Shown here piece after piece: positions 36,167-43,501 of a stretch of 64,000 bases of DNA; within the stretch, counting starts at the first letter, position 1, and each line of letters starts with the position of its first letter. Source of the stretch: CALMKX01 sp036274895. GTDB taxonomy: Bacteria; Acidobacteriota; Thermoanaerobaculia; Multivoradales; SZUA-115. Under the pieces are notes generated by a model, which saw nothing but the letters and a program-made list of their open reading frames with translations, ran no database searches and was not told the DNA's origin. The stretch is from the NCBI GenBank assembly GCA_036274895.1, contig DASUEU010000009.1, forward strand, positions 52,167 to 116,166. The letters are read 5' to 3'. The translations under genes were made by a program, and so were the position numbers.

Positions 36167-38707
36167 ATGCGTCGGTTTGCCCCGATGGTGTGTTGGCTGG
36201 TGCTCTTCGCCCTGCTCTCCTCCTGCAGCAGCTACCGTAGCTACCGCCAGGCGCAGATGGCGGCCTCGGCCGAGGACTGGGACAAGGCCGTTCTCTACTA
36301 CCTGAAGGCGGTGGAGAAGAACCCCGACAACATCACCTACCGCGCCTCTCTGCTGCGGGCCAAGATCCGCGCCGCCCAGGAGCACTTCAACAAGGCCCGC
36401 CGCTACTACGAGACCGGCCTGCTCGAGCGTGCCTTCGTCGACTACCAGCAAGCGGTCCAGCTCGACCCCTCGAACCAGTCCGCCGCGGTGGAGCTCGAGA
36501 AGGTTCGGCGAGAGCTCGAAGCCGCTTCGCAGAACCGGAAATCGGAGTCGATCGAGGATCTCAAGAAGCGGGTCAGCGAGCAGAACCAGCCGCCGGTCTT
36601 GAACCCGCGCTCGAACGAGCCGATCGACCTCTACTTCCCCGAGCCGGTCTCGATGATGAGTGTCTACCGAGCCCTCGGCCGGGCCTTCGGGATCAACATC
36701 ATGTTCGATCCCAACTTGAAGGACACCGACATCTCGGTCGAGCTCAAGCAGGTGCGCGCCCAGGACGCTCTCGAGTTCCTGATGCGCACCGCCGGTCACT
36801 TCTACAAGGTGCTCGACGAGCAGTCGATCATCATCATCGCCGACACGCCCCAGAACCGTCGCAACTACGAGGACCTGGTGATCAAGACCTTCTTCCTCTC
36901 GAACGCCGAGGTGAAGGAAGTGGTCACCATGCTGCGCAGCTTGATTGATGCCAAGAAGATCGCCACCAACGAGCAGTTGAACGCGATCATCGTGCGCGAC
37001 ACCGCCGACAAGGTGCGGGTGGCCGAGCGGATCATCGAAGCCAACGACAAGGCCCGCGCCGAGGTGGTGGTGGACGTCGAGCTGCTGCAGATCAACACCA
37101 CCAAGCTGCGCGACCTCGGTGTGACCTGGCCCAGCTCGATCACGACCCGCATCGACACCGGCGGCGAGAACGTCCCCCTGCGCCTCTCGGACCTCCAGTT
37201 CTTGAACCAGAGCAACTGGACGCTGACCATCCCGAGCTTCACCTACGATTTCGTCAAGACCAGCACGGACGCCCAGCTGCTGGCCAAGCCGCAGCTGCGC
37301 ATCAGCGAAGGGGAGAAGGCCTCGCTGACCATCGGCGATCGCATCCCCATCCCGGTGACCAGCTTCAACACCGCCAACACAGTCGGTGGCAACATCGTGC
37401 CGATCACCTCCTTCCAGTACCAGGACGTCGGCATCAAAATCAATCTCGAGCCGCGGGTGCACCACAACAAGGAGGTCACGCTCAAGGTCACGGTCGAGGT
37501 CTCGAATCTCTCCGGCCAGGTGACCACGGGCGGCTCCTCGCAGCCGATCATCGGCACGCGGTCGTTCGAGTCGAAGATCCGCTTGAAGGACGGTGAGACC
37601 AACTTCCTCGCGGGTCTGATCCGCACCGACGAGACGGTGTCGGAGAACGGCCTGCCCGGGCTCTCCGAGATCCCGGTGATCGGCCGGCTGTTCTCGAAGA
37701 ACCGCAACCAGAACCAACGCACCGACGTCATCCTGACGCTGACGCCGCACATCATCCGCGCTGCCGACATCACCGAGGAGGACCTGCTGCCGATCTGGGT
37801 CGGCACCGAGCAGAACATCACCTTCCGGGGCGGCAGTCCGCGGGTGGAGTCGGAGGTCGAGGGTCCCTTCGACGCCGGCGGCGAGGCCGAAAGCTCCGAG
37901 GAGGTCAAGGAGCTGATCCAGCGTCGCATCCAGCAGCTGCCCCGCGAGCTGCGCGACCAGGCTGGTGCCGGCGTCGAGGAAGAGGTGAAGGAGCCGCCCC
38001 GTGGCGTCGAGCTGGTGCCGGGCGCGCCGCCCCAGGGCGGCGCCCCGAGCGGCGGCACGGGAGGCGCCTTCGGTACCCCACCTCAGCCGGTGCCGGAGGA
38101 CGAGTCCGGAGAGGAGCCGCCCTTTGGTACCCCGGTGGGTGGCGGCTCCGGTGGCCGTGGCCCGTCCTTCGGCGGTGGCACCGCCTCGTCCGCTCTGCGC
38201 CTCGATCACACGCCGCCGGCCGTGGTCCTCGCCACGCGGGTCGACGCCCCGGTACGCCTGAAGCTCGCCCCTCGCGAGCTGGCGGTGTCGCCGGAGGACG
38301 TCTTCGAGGTCTCGGTGATGGTCGAGGCTGGCCGCCCGGTCGCTCACCTGCCGATCAAGCTCACCTTCGATCCGGAGGTTCTCGCCGTCCTCGAGGTGAG
38401 GCGGGGCGATTTTCTGGGCAGCGCGGAGGAGGCCCAGGTGCTCTCGGACCTTTCCCGCCCGGGTGAGGTGGTGATCGGCGCCAGCCGGCTGGGTGAGCGG
38501 CCCGGGATCACCGGCAAGGGAGTGGTTGCCGTGGTGCGCCTCCAGGCCCTGCGGCCGGGCAACGCGCGGATCGACTTCCGGCAAGCCAACGCCCTATCGT
38601 CCAGCCTCGAAGCCCTGTCCCCGGTCACCGGCGAGCCGGCCGCGGTGTGGATCACCAACCAGCCCGAGCGGGAGCGGCCGGCGCGCGAGCGCGAGGTGGA
38701 GAGCTGA
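36167..38707 (+). CDS. pilQ: Outer-membrane secretin with N-terminal TPR and C-terminal cohesin-like domain
   Basis: The 846-residue protein has a lipoprotein-type signal (LVLFALLSSC), a TPR region (about residues 30-120), secretin N domains (MMSVYRALGRAFGINIMFDP, RRNYEDLVIKTFFLSNAEV) and the secretin pore (about 290-530; KIRLKDGETNFLAGLIRTD, GLPGLSEIPVIGRLF). A Pro/Gly-rich linker leads to a C-terminal domain (about 700-820) with the cohesin fold pattern (PIKLTFDPEVLAVLEVRRGD, VVAVVRLQALRPGNARIDF). ATG 36167 has GAGGGA 8 nt upstream; a GTG at 36161 is possible. It forms the pilus exit pore. The cohesin-like domain is unusual for PilQ. Confidence 0.9.
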   Translation: MRRFAPMVCWLVLFALLSSCSSYRSYRQAQMAASAEDWDKAVLYYLKAVEKNPDNITYRASLLRAKIRAAQEHFNKARRYYETGLLERAFVDYQQAVQLDPSNQSAAVELEKVRRELEAASQNRKSESIEDLKKRVSEQNQPPVLNPRSNEPIDLYFPEPVSMMSVYRALGRAFGINIMFDPNLKDTDISVELKQVRAQDALEFLMRTAGHFYKVLDEQSIIIIADTPQNRRNYEDLVIKTFFLSNAEVKEVVTMLRSLIDAKKIATNEQLNAIIVRDTADKVRVAERIIEANDKARAEVVVDVELLQINTTKLRDLGVTWPSSITTRIDTGGENVPLRLSDLQFLNQSNWTLTIPSFTYDFVKTSTDAQLLAKPQLRISEGEKASLTIGDRIPIPVTSFNTANTVGGNIVPITSFQYQDVGIKINLEPRVHHNKEVTLKVTVEVSNLSGQVTTGGSSQPIIGTRSFESKIRLKDGETNFLAGLIRTDETVSENGLPGLSEIPVIGRLFSKNRNQNQRTDVILTLTPHIIRAADITEEDLLPIWVGTEQNITFRGGSPRVESEVEGPFDAGGEAESSEEVKELIQRRIQQLPRELRDQAGAGVEEEVKEPPRGVELVPGAPPQGGAPSGGTGGAFGTPPQPVPEDESGEEPPFGTPVGGGSGGRGPSFGGGTASSALRLDHTPPAVVLATRVDAPVRLKLAPRELAVSPEDVFEVSVMVEAGRPVAHLPIKLTFDPEVLAVLEVRRGDFLGSAEEAQVLSDLSRPGEVVIGASRLGERPGITGKGVVAVVRLQALRPGNARIDFRQANALSSSLEALSPVTGEPAAVWITNQPERERPAREREVES

Positions 38708-38709
38708 GC

Positions 38710-39195
38710 ATGTTCCGGACGGCCCGGCGTCTCGTCGGGGGCGGCCGCGCCCGCGGCTTCACCCTCGCCGAGCTGGTGATGGTGGCGGCGATCCTCGCCA
38801 TCCTGGCCACCATCACCCTGCCGGTGGTCAAGTTCGGCTTGAAGCGCACCAAGGAGGCCGAGCTGCGCAACGCCCTGCGCGGCATGCGCTTCGCCATCGA
38901 CGACTACAAGCGCTACAGCGACGCCGGGCTGATCCCCATCGACCTCGGCACCGAGGGCTATCCCAAGGAGCTGGAGGTGCTGGTGGAGGGCATCGACCTG
39001 GTCGGCCAGATCGACCGCCGGGTGCGCTTCCTGCGCCGCATCCCCCTCGATCCGATGACCGGCGAGGCGGAGTGGGGGCTGCGAAGCTACCAGGACGAGC
39101 CGGACTCGGACAGCTGGGGCGGTGAGAACGTCTACGACGTCTACTCCCTTTCCGAGGGAGTGGGCTTGAACGGAGTACCCTACCGGGAGTGGTGA
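38710..39195 (+). CDS. GspG-like pseudopilin 1
   Basis: The 161-residue prepilin has the signal G before FTLAELVMVAAILAILATI with Glu5, followed by KRTKEAELRNALRGMRFAID. The C-terminal part has the GspG-like RIPLDPMTGEAEWG and GGENVYDVYSL. It follows the secretin by 2 bp. The stop overlaps the next pseudopilin start by one base. It may be a structural subunit of a short pseudopilus. Confidence 0.87.
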   Translation: MFRTARRLVGGGRARGFTLAELVMVAAILAILATITLPVVKFGLKRTKEAELRNALRGMRFAIDDYKRYSDAGLIPIDLGTEGYPKELEVLVEGIDLVGQIDRRVRFLRRIPLDPMTGEAEWGLRSYQDEPDSDSWGGENVYDVYSLSEGVGLNGVPYREW

Positions 39196-39641
39196 TGAGC
39201 ATCCTGTCGCTGGTCCGCCGTCTGCGCAGCCGTCCCGAGCGTGGCTTCACCCTGCTCGAGCTGATCGTGGTGGTGGCGATCATCGGGATCCTGGCCGGAA
39301 TCGTGGTGCCCAACCTCGCCGGGCGGCCGAAGCGGGCGAAGGAAGCCGTGCTGCGCCACAACCTGATGGCCCTGCGCGACGTCATCGATCAGTACTACGG
39401 CGACAAGGGGCACTACCCCGAGAGTCTCGAGATCCTGGTCGAGAGCGGCTACCTGCGGGTGCTTCCCCTCGACCCGATGACCGGGGCCACGGACACCTGG
39501 GTGGTGGAGTACGAGGAGGAGGATCCCGACAACCCCACTGCCGAGACCGAGAAGACCGAGGAGGGCACGCCGGGCATCATCGACGTGCACTCGGGCTCGG
39601 AGGGCGTCTCCACCGCCGGCACCCCCTACAGCGAGTGGTGA
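39195..39641 (+). CDS. GspG-like pseudopilin 2
   Basis: The 148-residue prepilin has G before FTLLELIVVVAIIGILAGI with Glu5 and the G-family C-terminal block VLPLDPMTGATDTWVVEYEE, then IIDVHSGSEGV. It is a paralogue of the upstream gene; both end in a Y-x-E-W motif (PYREW and PYSEW). ATG 39195 overlaps the previous TGA by one base; in-frame GTGs precede it. It is likely the major pseudopilin class (GspG). Confidence 0.88.
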   Translation: MSILSLVRRLRSRPERGFTLLELIVVVAIIGILAGIVVPNLAGRPKRAKEAVLRHNLMALRDVIDQYYGDKGHYPESLEILVESGYLRVLPLDPMTGATDTWVVEYEEEDPDNPTAETEKTEEGTPGIIDVHSGSEGVSTAGTPYSEW

Positions 39642-39643
39642 CC

Positions 39644-40459
39644 ATGCCCCCGCGCCGCGCCGAGCAGGGCTACACCCTCGCCGTGCTGGCGGTCATGATC
39701 GCCGTGCTCAGCATCCTGCTCTCCATGGCTTTGCCCTACTGGAGCACGCAGGTCAAGCGCGAGAAGGAAGAGGAGCTGATCTTCCGCGGCCTGCAATACG
39801 CCGAGGCGATCCGCGTCTTCCGCAACAAGAACGGCCGCCTGCCGGTGCGCCTCGAAGAGCTGATCAAGTCCGAGCCGCGCGTGATCCGCCAGCTGTGGAA
39901 GGACCCGATGACGGAGGATGGCTCCTGGGCCCTGATCTTCGAGGGGGGACCCGAACAGCCCGGCCAAGGTGGAGATGCGACCGATCCCTCCGGCCGGCCG
40001 GTCCGGCAGCAACCCAACCTCCAGGGCCAGGGGCTGAGCGACCTTCAGGAGGTCCCGATCGACCCGGGAGGCGGTAGCGGCCTGGACGGGCCGACGGTCA
40101 CTATCGGCCCCATCGCCGGGGTGCGCTCGAAGTCGAAGGAGGAGTCGCTCCAGCTCTTCTTCGACCGCAGCCGTTACGACGAGTGGCAGTTCACCTACCA
40201 GATGCTCACCACCCAGCAGCCCTTCGGGGTGCAGGGCGCGGACCCCGCGACCTTCTCGATCGTCAAGCGGGGGGACCAAATCGGCCGGCCCCTGCGGCCG
40301 GGCCTGGTGCCGCCGGGAGGGGTCCCCGGCCAGCAACAGGGCAGCGGCCTCCAGCCCGGAGGCCTCCCGGGCGCCACGCCCGGCAGCAAGCCCCCCGGCG
40401 GTGCCCCCAAGGGCCCGCCACCGGCCCAGCCCGAGCTGCCCACCCAAGAAGAGGAGTGA
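39644..40459 (+). CDS. Pseudopilin-like protein with a non-canonical signal and Pro/Gly/Gln-rich tail
   Basis: The 271-residue protein has a prepilin-like leader ending at G before YTLAVLAVMIAVLSILLSMAL, but position 5 is Val, not Glu, as in GspK-type tip pseudopilins. The middle has VKREKEEELIFRGLQYAEAI. The last ~70 residues are low-complexity Pro/Gly/Gln (VPPGGVPGQQQGSGLQPGG). ATG 39644 is used (a GTG at 39635 overlaps the previous gene). It probably caps or regulates the pseudopilus. Confidence 0.8.
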   Translation: MPPRRAEQGYTLAVLAVMIAVLSILLSMALPYWSTQVKREKEEELIFRGLQYAEAIRVFRNKNGRLPVRLEELIKSEPRVIRQLWKDPMTEDGSWALIFEGGPEQPGQGGDATDPSGRPVRQQPNLQGQGLSDLQEVPIDPGGGSGLDGPTVTIGPIAGVRSKSKEESLQLFFDRSRYDEWQFTYQMLTTQQPFGVQGADPATFSIVKRGDQIGRPLRPGLVPPGGVPGQQQGSGLQPGGLPGATPGSKPPGGAPKGPPPAQPELPTQEEE

Positions 40460-40460
40460 G

Positions 40461-40919
40461 GTGCCCTCCCTCCCCCTCGAGGTCCGCATCAAGCGGCTCG
40501 CCCACGCGGAGGGTCTGGCCGTGCCGGCCCGGGCCTCGGCCGGCAGCGCCGGCTTCGACCTGCGCGCCGCCACGCCCGAGCCCGTAACCCTCGCCCCCGG
40601 CGAGCGCCGGCTGGTGCCCACCGGCTTCGTCTGGGAGATCCCCCCCGGCTGGGAAGGCCAGGTGCGCCCCAGAAGCGGCCTCGCCGTCCGCCACGGCCTC
40701 ACCGTCGCCAACGCCCCCGGCACCATCGACAGCGACTACCGCGGCGAGGTCGCCGTAGCCCTCATCAACCTCGGCCAAGAGCCCGTCACCGTCAACCCAG
40801 CAGACCGCATCGCCCAGCTCATCCTCGCCCCGGTGCCGGCCGTGGTGCTCGAAGAAGTCGTGGAGCTGTCCGAGACAGAGAGGGGGGGCGGGGGGTTTGG
40901 GTCGACGGGTAAGTCGTAG
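40461..40919 (+). CDS. dut: dUTP diphosphatase
   Basis: The 152-residue protein carries all five trimeric dUTPase motifs: AGSAGFDLRA, RPRSGLAVRHGL, GTIDSDYRGEV, RIAQLILAPV and RGGGGFGSTGKS. It removes dUTP and makes dUMP. Start is GTG 40461 with GAGGAG 4 nt upstream, one base after the previous gene. It is the last gene before the operon terminator, so a housekeeping enzyme is carried at the end of the pilus operon. Confidence 0.95.
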   Translation: MPSLPLEVRIKRLAHAEGLAVPARASAGSAGFDLRAATPEPVTLAPGERRLVPTGFVWEIPPGWEGQVRPRSGLAVRHGLTVANAPGTIDSDYRGEVAVALINLGQEPVTVNPADRIAQLILAPVPAVVLEEVVELSETERGGGGFGSTGKS

Positions 40920-40930
40920 CCATCTGGAGT

Positions 40931-40954
40931 GCGGCGACGCGTCGCCGCTTTTCT
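40931..40954 (+). terminator. Rho-independent terminator of the pilus/dut operon
   Basis: The palindrome GCGGCGACGCGTCGCCGC (40931-40948) is followed by TTTTCT, 11 bp after the dut stop. It should end the long sigma-factor/pilus/dut transcript. Confidence 0.8.
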
Positions 40955-40961
40955 GCCGCCT

Positions 40962-41167
40962 CACCGTCATCCCGACCGCAGCCTGCGCAGCAGGCGTAGC
41001 GGAGCCGTCGCGAGGGATTGAAATCCCTCGCGACCCATGAACGTCCCTGGCGGGACGCAGAGAGACCCTCTCCCGTCCGTCATCCCCGCGCAAGCTGGAA
41101 TCCATCCCCTCGACCCGCACCGCCATCCCCACCGCAGGGCCGAAGGCCCGGAGCGGAGGGATCTCCC
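40962..41167. repeat. REP-like intergenic repeat cluster
   Basis: This gene-free stretch between dut and the recombinase holds two diverged copies of one element (from 40962 and from 41118). They share CACCG-Y-CATCCC-S-ACCGCA, a small hairpin, and G-K-AGCGGAG. Between them are a perfect 11-bp inverted repeat (GTCGCGAGGGA 41007-41017 with 41024-41034), a GTCCC/GGGAC hairpin (41043-41056), and a GTCATCCCCGCG/AATCCATC segment (41078-41106) resembling widespread dispersed repeats. No coding sense is seen. Confidence 0.65.
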
Positions 41168-41185
41168 TCTCCAGGCGAATTGAGT

Positions 41186-41217
41186 AGAGTTCTCCGTCTC
41201 TTGACCTGAAGAACTCT
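41186..41217. repeat. Inverted repeat upstream of the tyrosine recombinase
   Basis: AGAGTTCT (41186-41193) and AGAACTCT (41210-41217) form a perfect 8-bp inverted repeat 36 bp before the recombinase start. It could be an operator for the recombinase or a recombination half-site pair. Its sequence is unrelated to the 19-bp repeats flanking the downstream cassette. Confidence 0.45.
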
Positions 41218-41253
41218 CACCCCATCCCATCCCCGTCACAAGGAGAGGGCACC

Positions 41254-42192
41254 ATGCTGCTCAGCCGAGCTGTCCAGCTGTTCCTGGAGGGCTACTTCGC
41301 CACCTGCGAGCGCAGCCCCAAGACCATCGCGGCCTACACCAGCGACCTCGAGCAACTGAAGCTCCAGCTCGGCCCGGACGCGCCCCTGGCGGCCGTGACC
41401 CCGGAGCAGATCGAGGCATGGGCCCGAGGGATGAAGGCCGCGGGCCTCGCCCCCGCCTCGATCCGCCGCAAGCTCGCCGTCGCCAAGATCCTGTTCAACT
41501 ACTGGGTCCGCCGCGACGCCATCCCCCGCTCCCCCCTCTGGCAGCTCCGCCTCGACATCGGCCGCAGCCGCCAACTCACCCGCACCCTCACCGTGGATGA
41601 GATCAGGCGTCTCCTCGCCGAGGCCAAGCGCCGCGCCCCGGCTTCCGGCTGCCCTTCTACAGCCACCATCGATCCAGCCTTCGTCGCGCTGCGCAACCGA
41701 GCTGTCCTGGAGCTGCTCTTCGCCACCGGCATCCGGGTGGGGGAGGCCATGGCCCTGCGGCTGGAGGACGTGAACCTGGCGGAGGGGATCCTGCTGATCC
41801 ACGGCAAGGGTGCGAGGGAGCGCCTGGCCTTCTTGACCGATACCGACGCCCTGGAAGCCCTCACCAGCTATCACCACCGGCGCGCCGCCCTCAGCACTGA
41901 GCAGACCGCCCTCTTCCTCAACACCGGCGGAGCTCCCCTCTCCCCTCACGCCGTCGCCACGGCCCTGCGCGACTTCGCCCAAGGCGCCGGCATCACCCGC
42001 CACCTCACCCCTCACATGCTCCGCCACACCTCCGCCACCCTCTTCCTCCAGAACGGCGCGGACCTCCGGGTAGTCCAAGAGTTCCTAGGCCACGCCTCCA
42101 TCGCCACCACCCAGCGCTACACCCACATCACCCGAGCGCACCTGGTGCGGGCGTTGGAGCGGTGCCGGCCTGGGTTGGGGGTGCGGGGGTAG
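41254..42192 (+). CDS. Tyrosine recombinase/integrase (XerC/D-like)
   Basis: The 312-residue protein has an N-terminal SAM-like core-binding domain (LFLEGYFATCERSPKTIAAY) and a catalytic domain with every active-site residue: Arg in LLFATGIRVGE, Lys in HGKGARERLAF, H-x-x-R in HMLRHTSATLF, His in LGHASIATTQ and the nucleophile Tyr in RYTHIT. GGAG lies upstream of the ATG. It is not a housekeeping XerC/D by context: it sits between REP-like repeats and a 2.7 kb inverted-repeat-bounded cassette. It likely mobilised that cassette. Confidence 0.92.
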   Translation: MLLSRAVQLFLEGYFATCERSPKTIAAYTSDLEQLKLQLGPDAPLAAVTPEQIEAWARGMKAAGLAPASIRRKLAVAKILFNYWVRRDAIPRSPLWQLRLDIGRSRQLTRTLTVDEIRRLLAEAKRRAPASGCPSTATIDPAFVALRNRAVLELLFATGIRVGEAMALRLEDVNLAEGILLIHGKGARERLAFLTDTDALEALTSYHHRRAALSTEQTALFLNTGGAPLSPHAVATALRDFAQGAGITRHLTPHMLRHTSATLFLQNGADLRVVQEFLGHASIATTQRYTHITRAHLVRALERCRPGLGVRG

Positions 42193-42209
42193 TGGTCTGA
42201 CGTTGTCGG

Positions 42210-42230
42210 ATGACACCGGGAGAGTGTCAT
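42210..42230. repeat. 7-bp inverted repeat after the recombinase
   Basis: ATGACAC (42210-42216) and GTGTCAT (42224-42230) are separated by 7 nt, 18 bp after the recombinase stop. The hairpin lacks a T-tract, so it is not a clear terminator; it might be a weak terminator or recombination site. Confidence 0.4.
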
Positions 42231-42313
42231 TCGCCCCGAACGCGCAGCACCGGAGCGACCGGCCAGGACGTGGCCCCTTCCTCCGATGGGTGGCCTCCTC
42301 AGATCCAGGCGTC

Positions 42314-42332
42314 AGCATAACTTCGGATTATC
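42314..42332. repeat. Left 19-bp terminal inverted repeat of cassette
   Basis: AGCATAACTTCGGATTATC is the exact reverse complement of 45009-45027. It lies 121 bp after the recombinase and 15 bp before the first cassette gene. Internally it is partly palindromic (ATAA...TTAT), as tyrosine-recombinase sites often are. No matching direct target duplication is seen outside the repeats. Confidence 0.85.
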
Positions 42333-42347
42333 TGCCGATTAGAGGTC

Positions 42348-42659
42348 ATGTTCGCACCCTCTAACGCCTACCTCTTCCTTGAGCTGGCCGTCATCGCCTA
42401 CCTGCTTGGCTACTGCTGGGAGCACCTGCGTCTCGGAGCCGTTCGTTGGCGAGGCCTAGCGTTGACGGCAACTAGCCTAGCCCTCTTCTGGTTCGTCGTC
42501 GATCAGATCGCCCTTCGGCTCGGCTTGTGGACATTCCCAGCGGGCGGCACGCTCGGGTTCCGGCTCTGCGGCTTGCCCCTTGAAGAGTACCTGCTCTTCC
42601 TCCTGCACACCCTGGTGTGCCTCGCCCTCTTGCGCCAGTACTCCTTGGGGCAACGATGA
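42348..42659 (+). CDS. Lycopene cyclase-like membrane protein, N-terminal half (CrtYc-type)
   Basis: The 103-residue protein has three membrane helices and the domain signature QIALRLGLWTFPAGGTLGF with LPLEEYLLFLLHT, as in the heterodimeric CrtYc/CrtYd (CarR-type) cyclases that close the ends of lycopene. The PLEE acidic pair, thought to be catalytic, is intact. It overlaps the second half gene by 4 bp (ATGA), consistent with a heterodimer. No other carotenoid genes are in the window, so the true substrate may be elsewhere or different. Confidence 0.75.
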   Translation: MFAPSNAYLFLELAVIAYLLGYCWEHLRLGAVRWRGLALTATSLALFWFVVDQIALRLGLWTFPAGGTLGFRLCGLPLEEYLLFLLHTLVCLALLRQYSLGQR

Positions 42660-43015
42660 CAGCCTACACCGCCTTCAACGCAGTCCTCGCCATGCTCGTG
42701 CTTCCAACTGCCTACCTCGTCCTCTCTGGGGAGCGACGCTGGCCAGAGCGCGCCCTGGCAGCCAGAATAGGACTCCTGGTCACATTACTGGCCTATCCGT
42801 GGGACTTCTTCGCGATCGCGATGGGTGTGTGGCGATACCCAGCCCACCCAGGCCTGACCATCTACTCTGTGCCTCTTAACGACTTAGTCTTCATCTGGCT
42901 CTGCACCGTCCTAACTTCCAGCCTCCTTCTGAGGATGGGCCGAGGGGAAGCCAGCCGCAAGGGCCATGCCGAAAGCGAAAACGCAGACACAGAGCGTACT
43001 CGTAACCAAGGATAG
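42656..43015 (+). CDS. Lycopene cyclase-like membrane protein, C-terminal half (CrtYd-type)
   Basis: The 119-residue protein repeats the same domain plan: YPWDFFAIAMGVWRYPAHPG, then TIYSVPLNDLVFIWLCT. The acidic pair of the first half is replaced by Asn-Asp (PLND), a difference seen between halves of such cyclases. A hydrophilic tail of ~27 residues (GRGEASRKGHAESENADTER) is antisense to the end of the next gene, with 105 bp convergent overlap. Start ATG overlaps the first-half stop. Confidence 0.72.
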   Translation: MTAYTAFNAVLAMLVLPTAYLVLSGERRWPERALAARIGLLVTLLAYPWDFFAIAMGVWRYPAHPGLTIYSVPLNDLVFIWLCTVLTSSLLLRMGRGEASRKGHAESENADTERTRNQG

Positions 43016-43501
43016 GGAACGGCGCGACTGCATTCGCCAGTCCTCGAGTCGCTCAGTGCTCCCGGGTAATAGCATTTCGTTCCCGAGCTCACCCTCAATC
43101 ACCACGATGACCGGCTCACTCACTCCAACTAAGGGTGACCGGCCACTCAGACCGCGTTGTGTCAGTACGAGGCGTTGCGAATTCGCCAGGGCTACGTCGA
43201 GCTCCAGCGAGAGCCACATTGTGCTAGCGCTCGCTATGGGAAGTGAGTATTCGGAGTCGACAGGCTCGATTGTGAGTGCAACACCCTGTCGCGTCTTCAC
43301 GCGTCCCTCAGCATCCACCTCTGTGGAGAGCCGCGTGACAGCCGCAGGCTTCGCTAGGTCCAGGCCCAAGCCCGGTCCAGAGAGACTTCCGACGGCAAGG
43401 CAAGTGATCACTGCTGGGGCGAGGAAGTAGGCAGTGATACGTGAGAGTTCGTCTGCAGACCGTCCCAACAGGAGTTCCTTAAGAGTTGCGATGTCTAGCA
43501 C
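42911..43501 (-). CDS. Two-helix membrane protein of unknown function
   Basis: The 196-residue protein has one membrane helix near the N terminus (AYFLAPAVITCLAVGSL), a ~110-residue beta-rich extracytoplasmic region (WLSLELDVALANSQRLVLTQ, then VSEPVIVVIEGEL) and a C-terminal helix (SLVTSTLCVCVFAFGMALAA). No family is recognised. It overlaps the transporter's 3' end by 23 bp, so it is translated with it and may be an accessory subunit. Its 3' part overlaps the cyclase gene from the other strand. Confidence 0.6.
   Translation of the reverse strand: MLDIATLKELLLGRSADELSRITAYFLAPAVITCLAVGSLSGPGLGLDLAKPAAVTRLSTEVDAEGRVKTRQGVALTIEPVDSEYSLPIASASTMWLSLELDVALANSQRLVLTQRGLSGRSPLVGVSEPVIVVIEGELGNEMLLPGSTERLEDWRMQSRRSLSLVTSTLCVCVFAFGMALAAGFPSAHPQKEAGS

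Noticed and set aside
36026..38584. 852-codon minus-strand open frame opposite the secretin
   Set aside because: Antisense shadow with repetitive Leu/Val/Asp/Gly composition; the secretin frame carries all conserved motifs.
41254..42230. Integron integrase with attC-like hairpin
   Set aside because: The recombinase lacks an obvious IntI-specific insertion, and the hairpin at 42210-42230 lacks attC core GTTRRRY/RYYYAAC ends.
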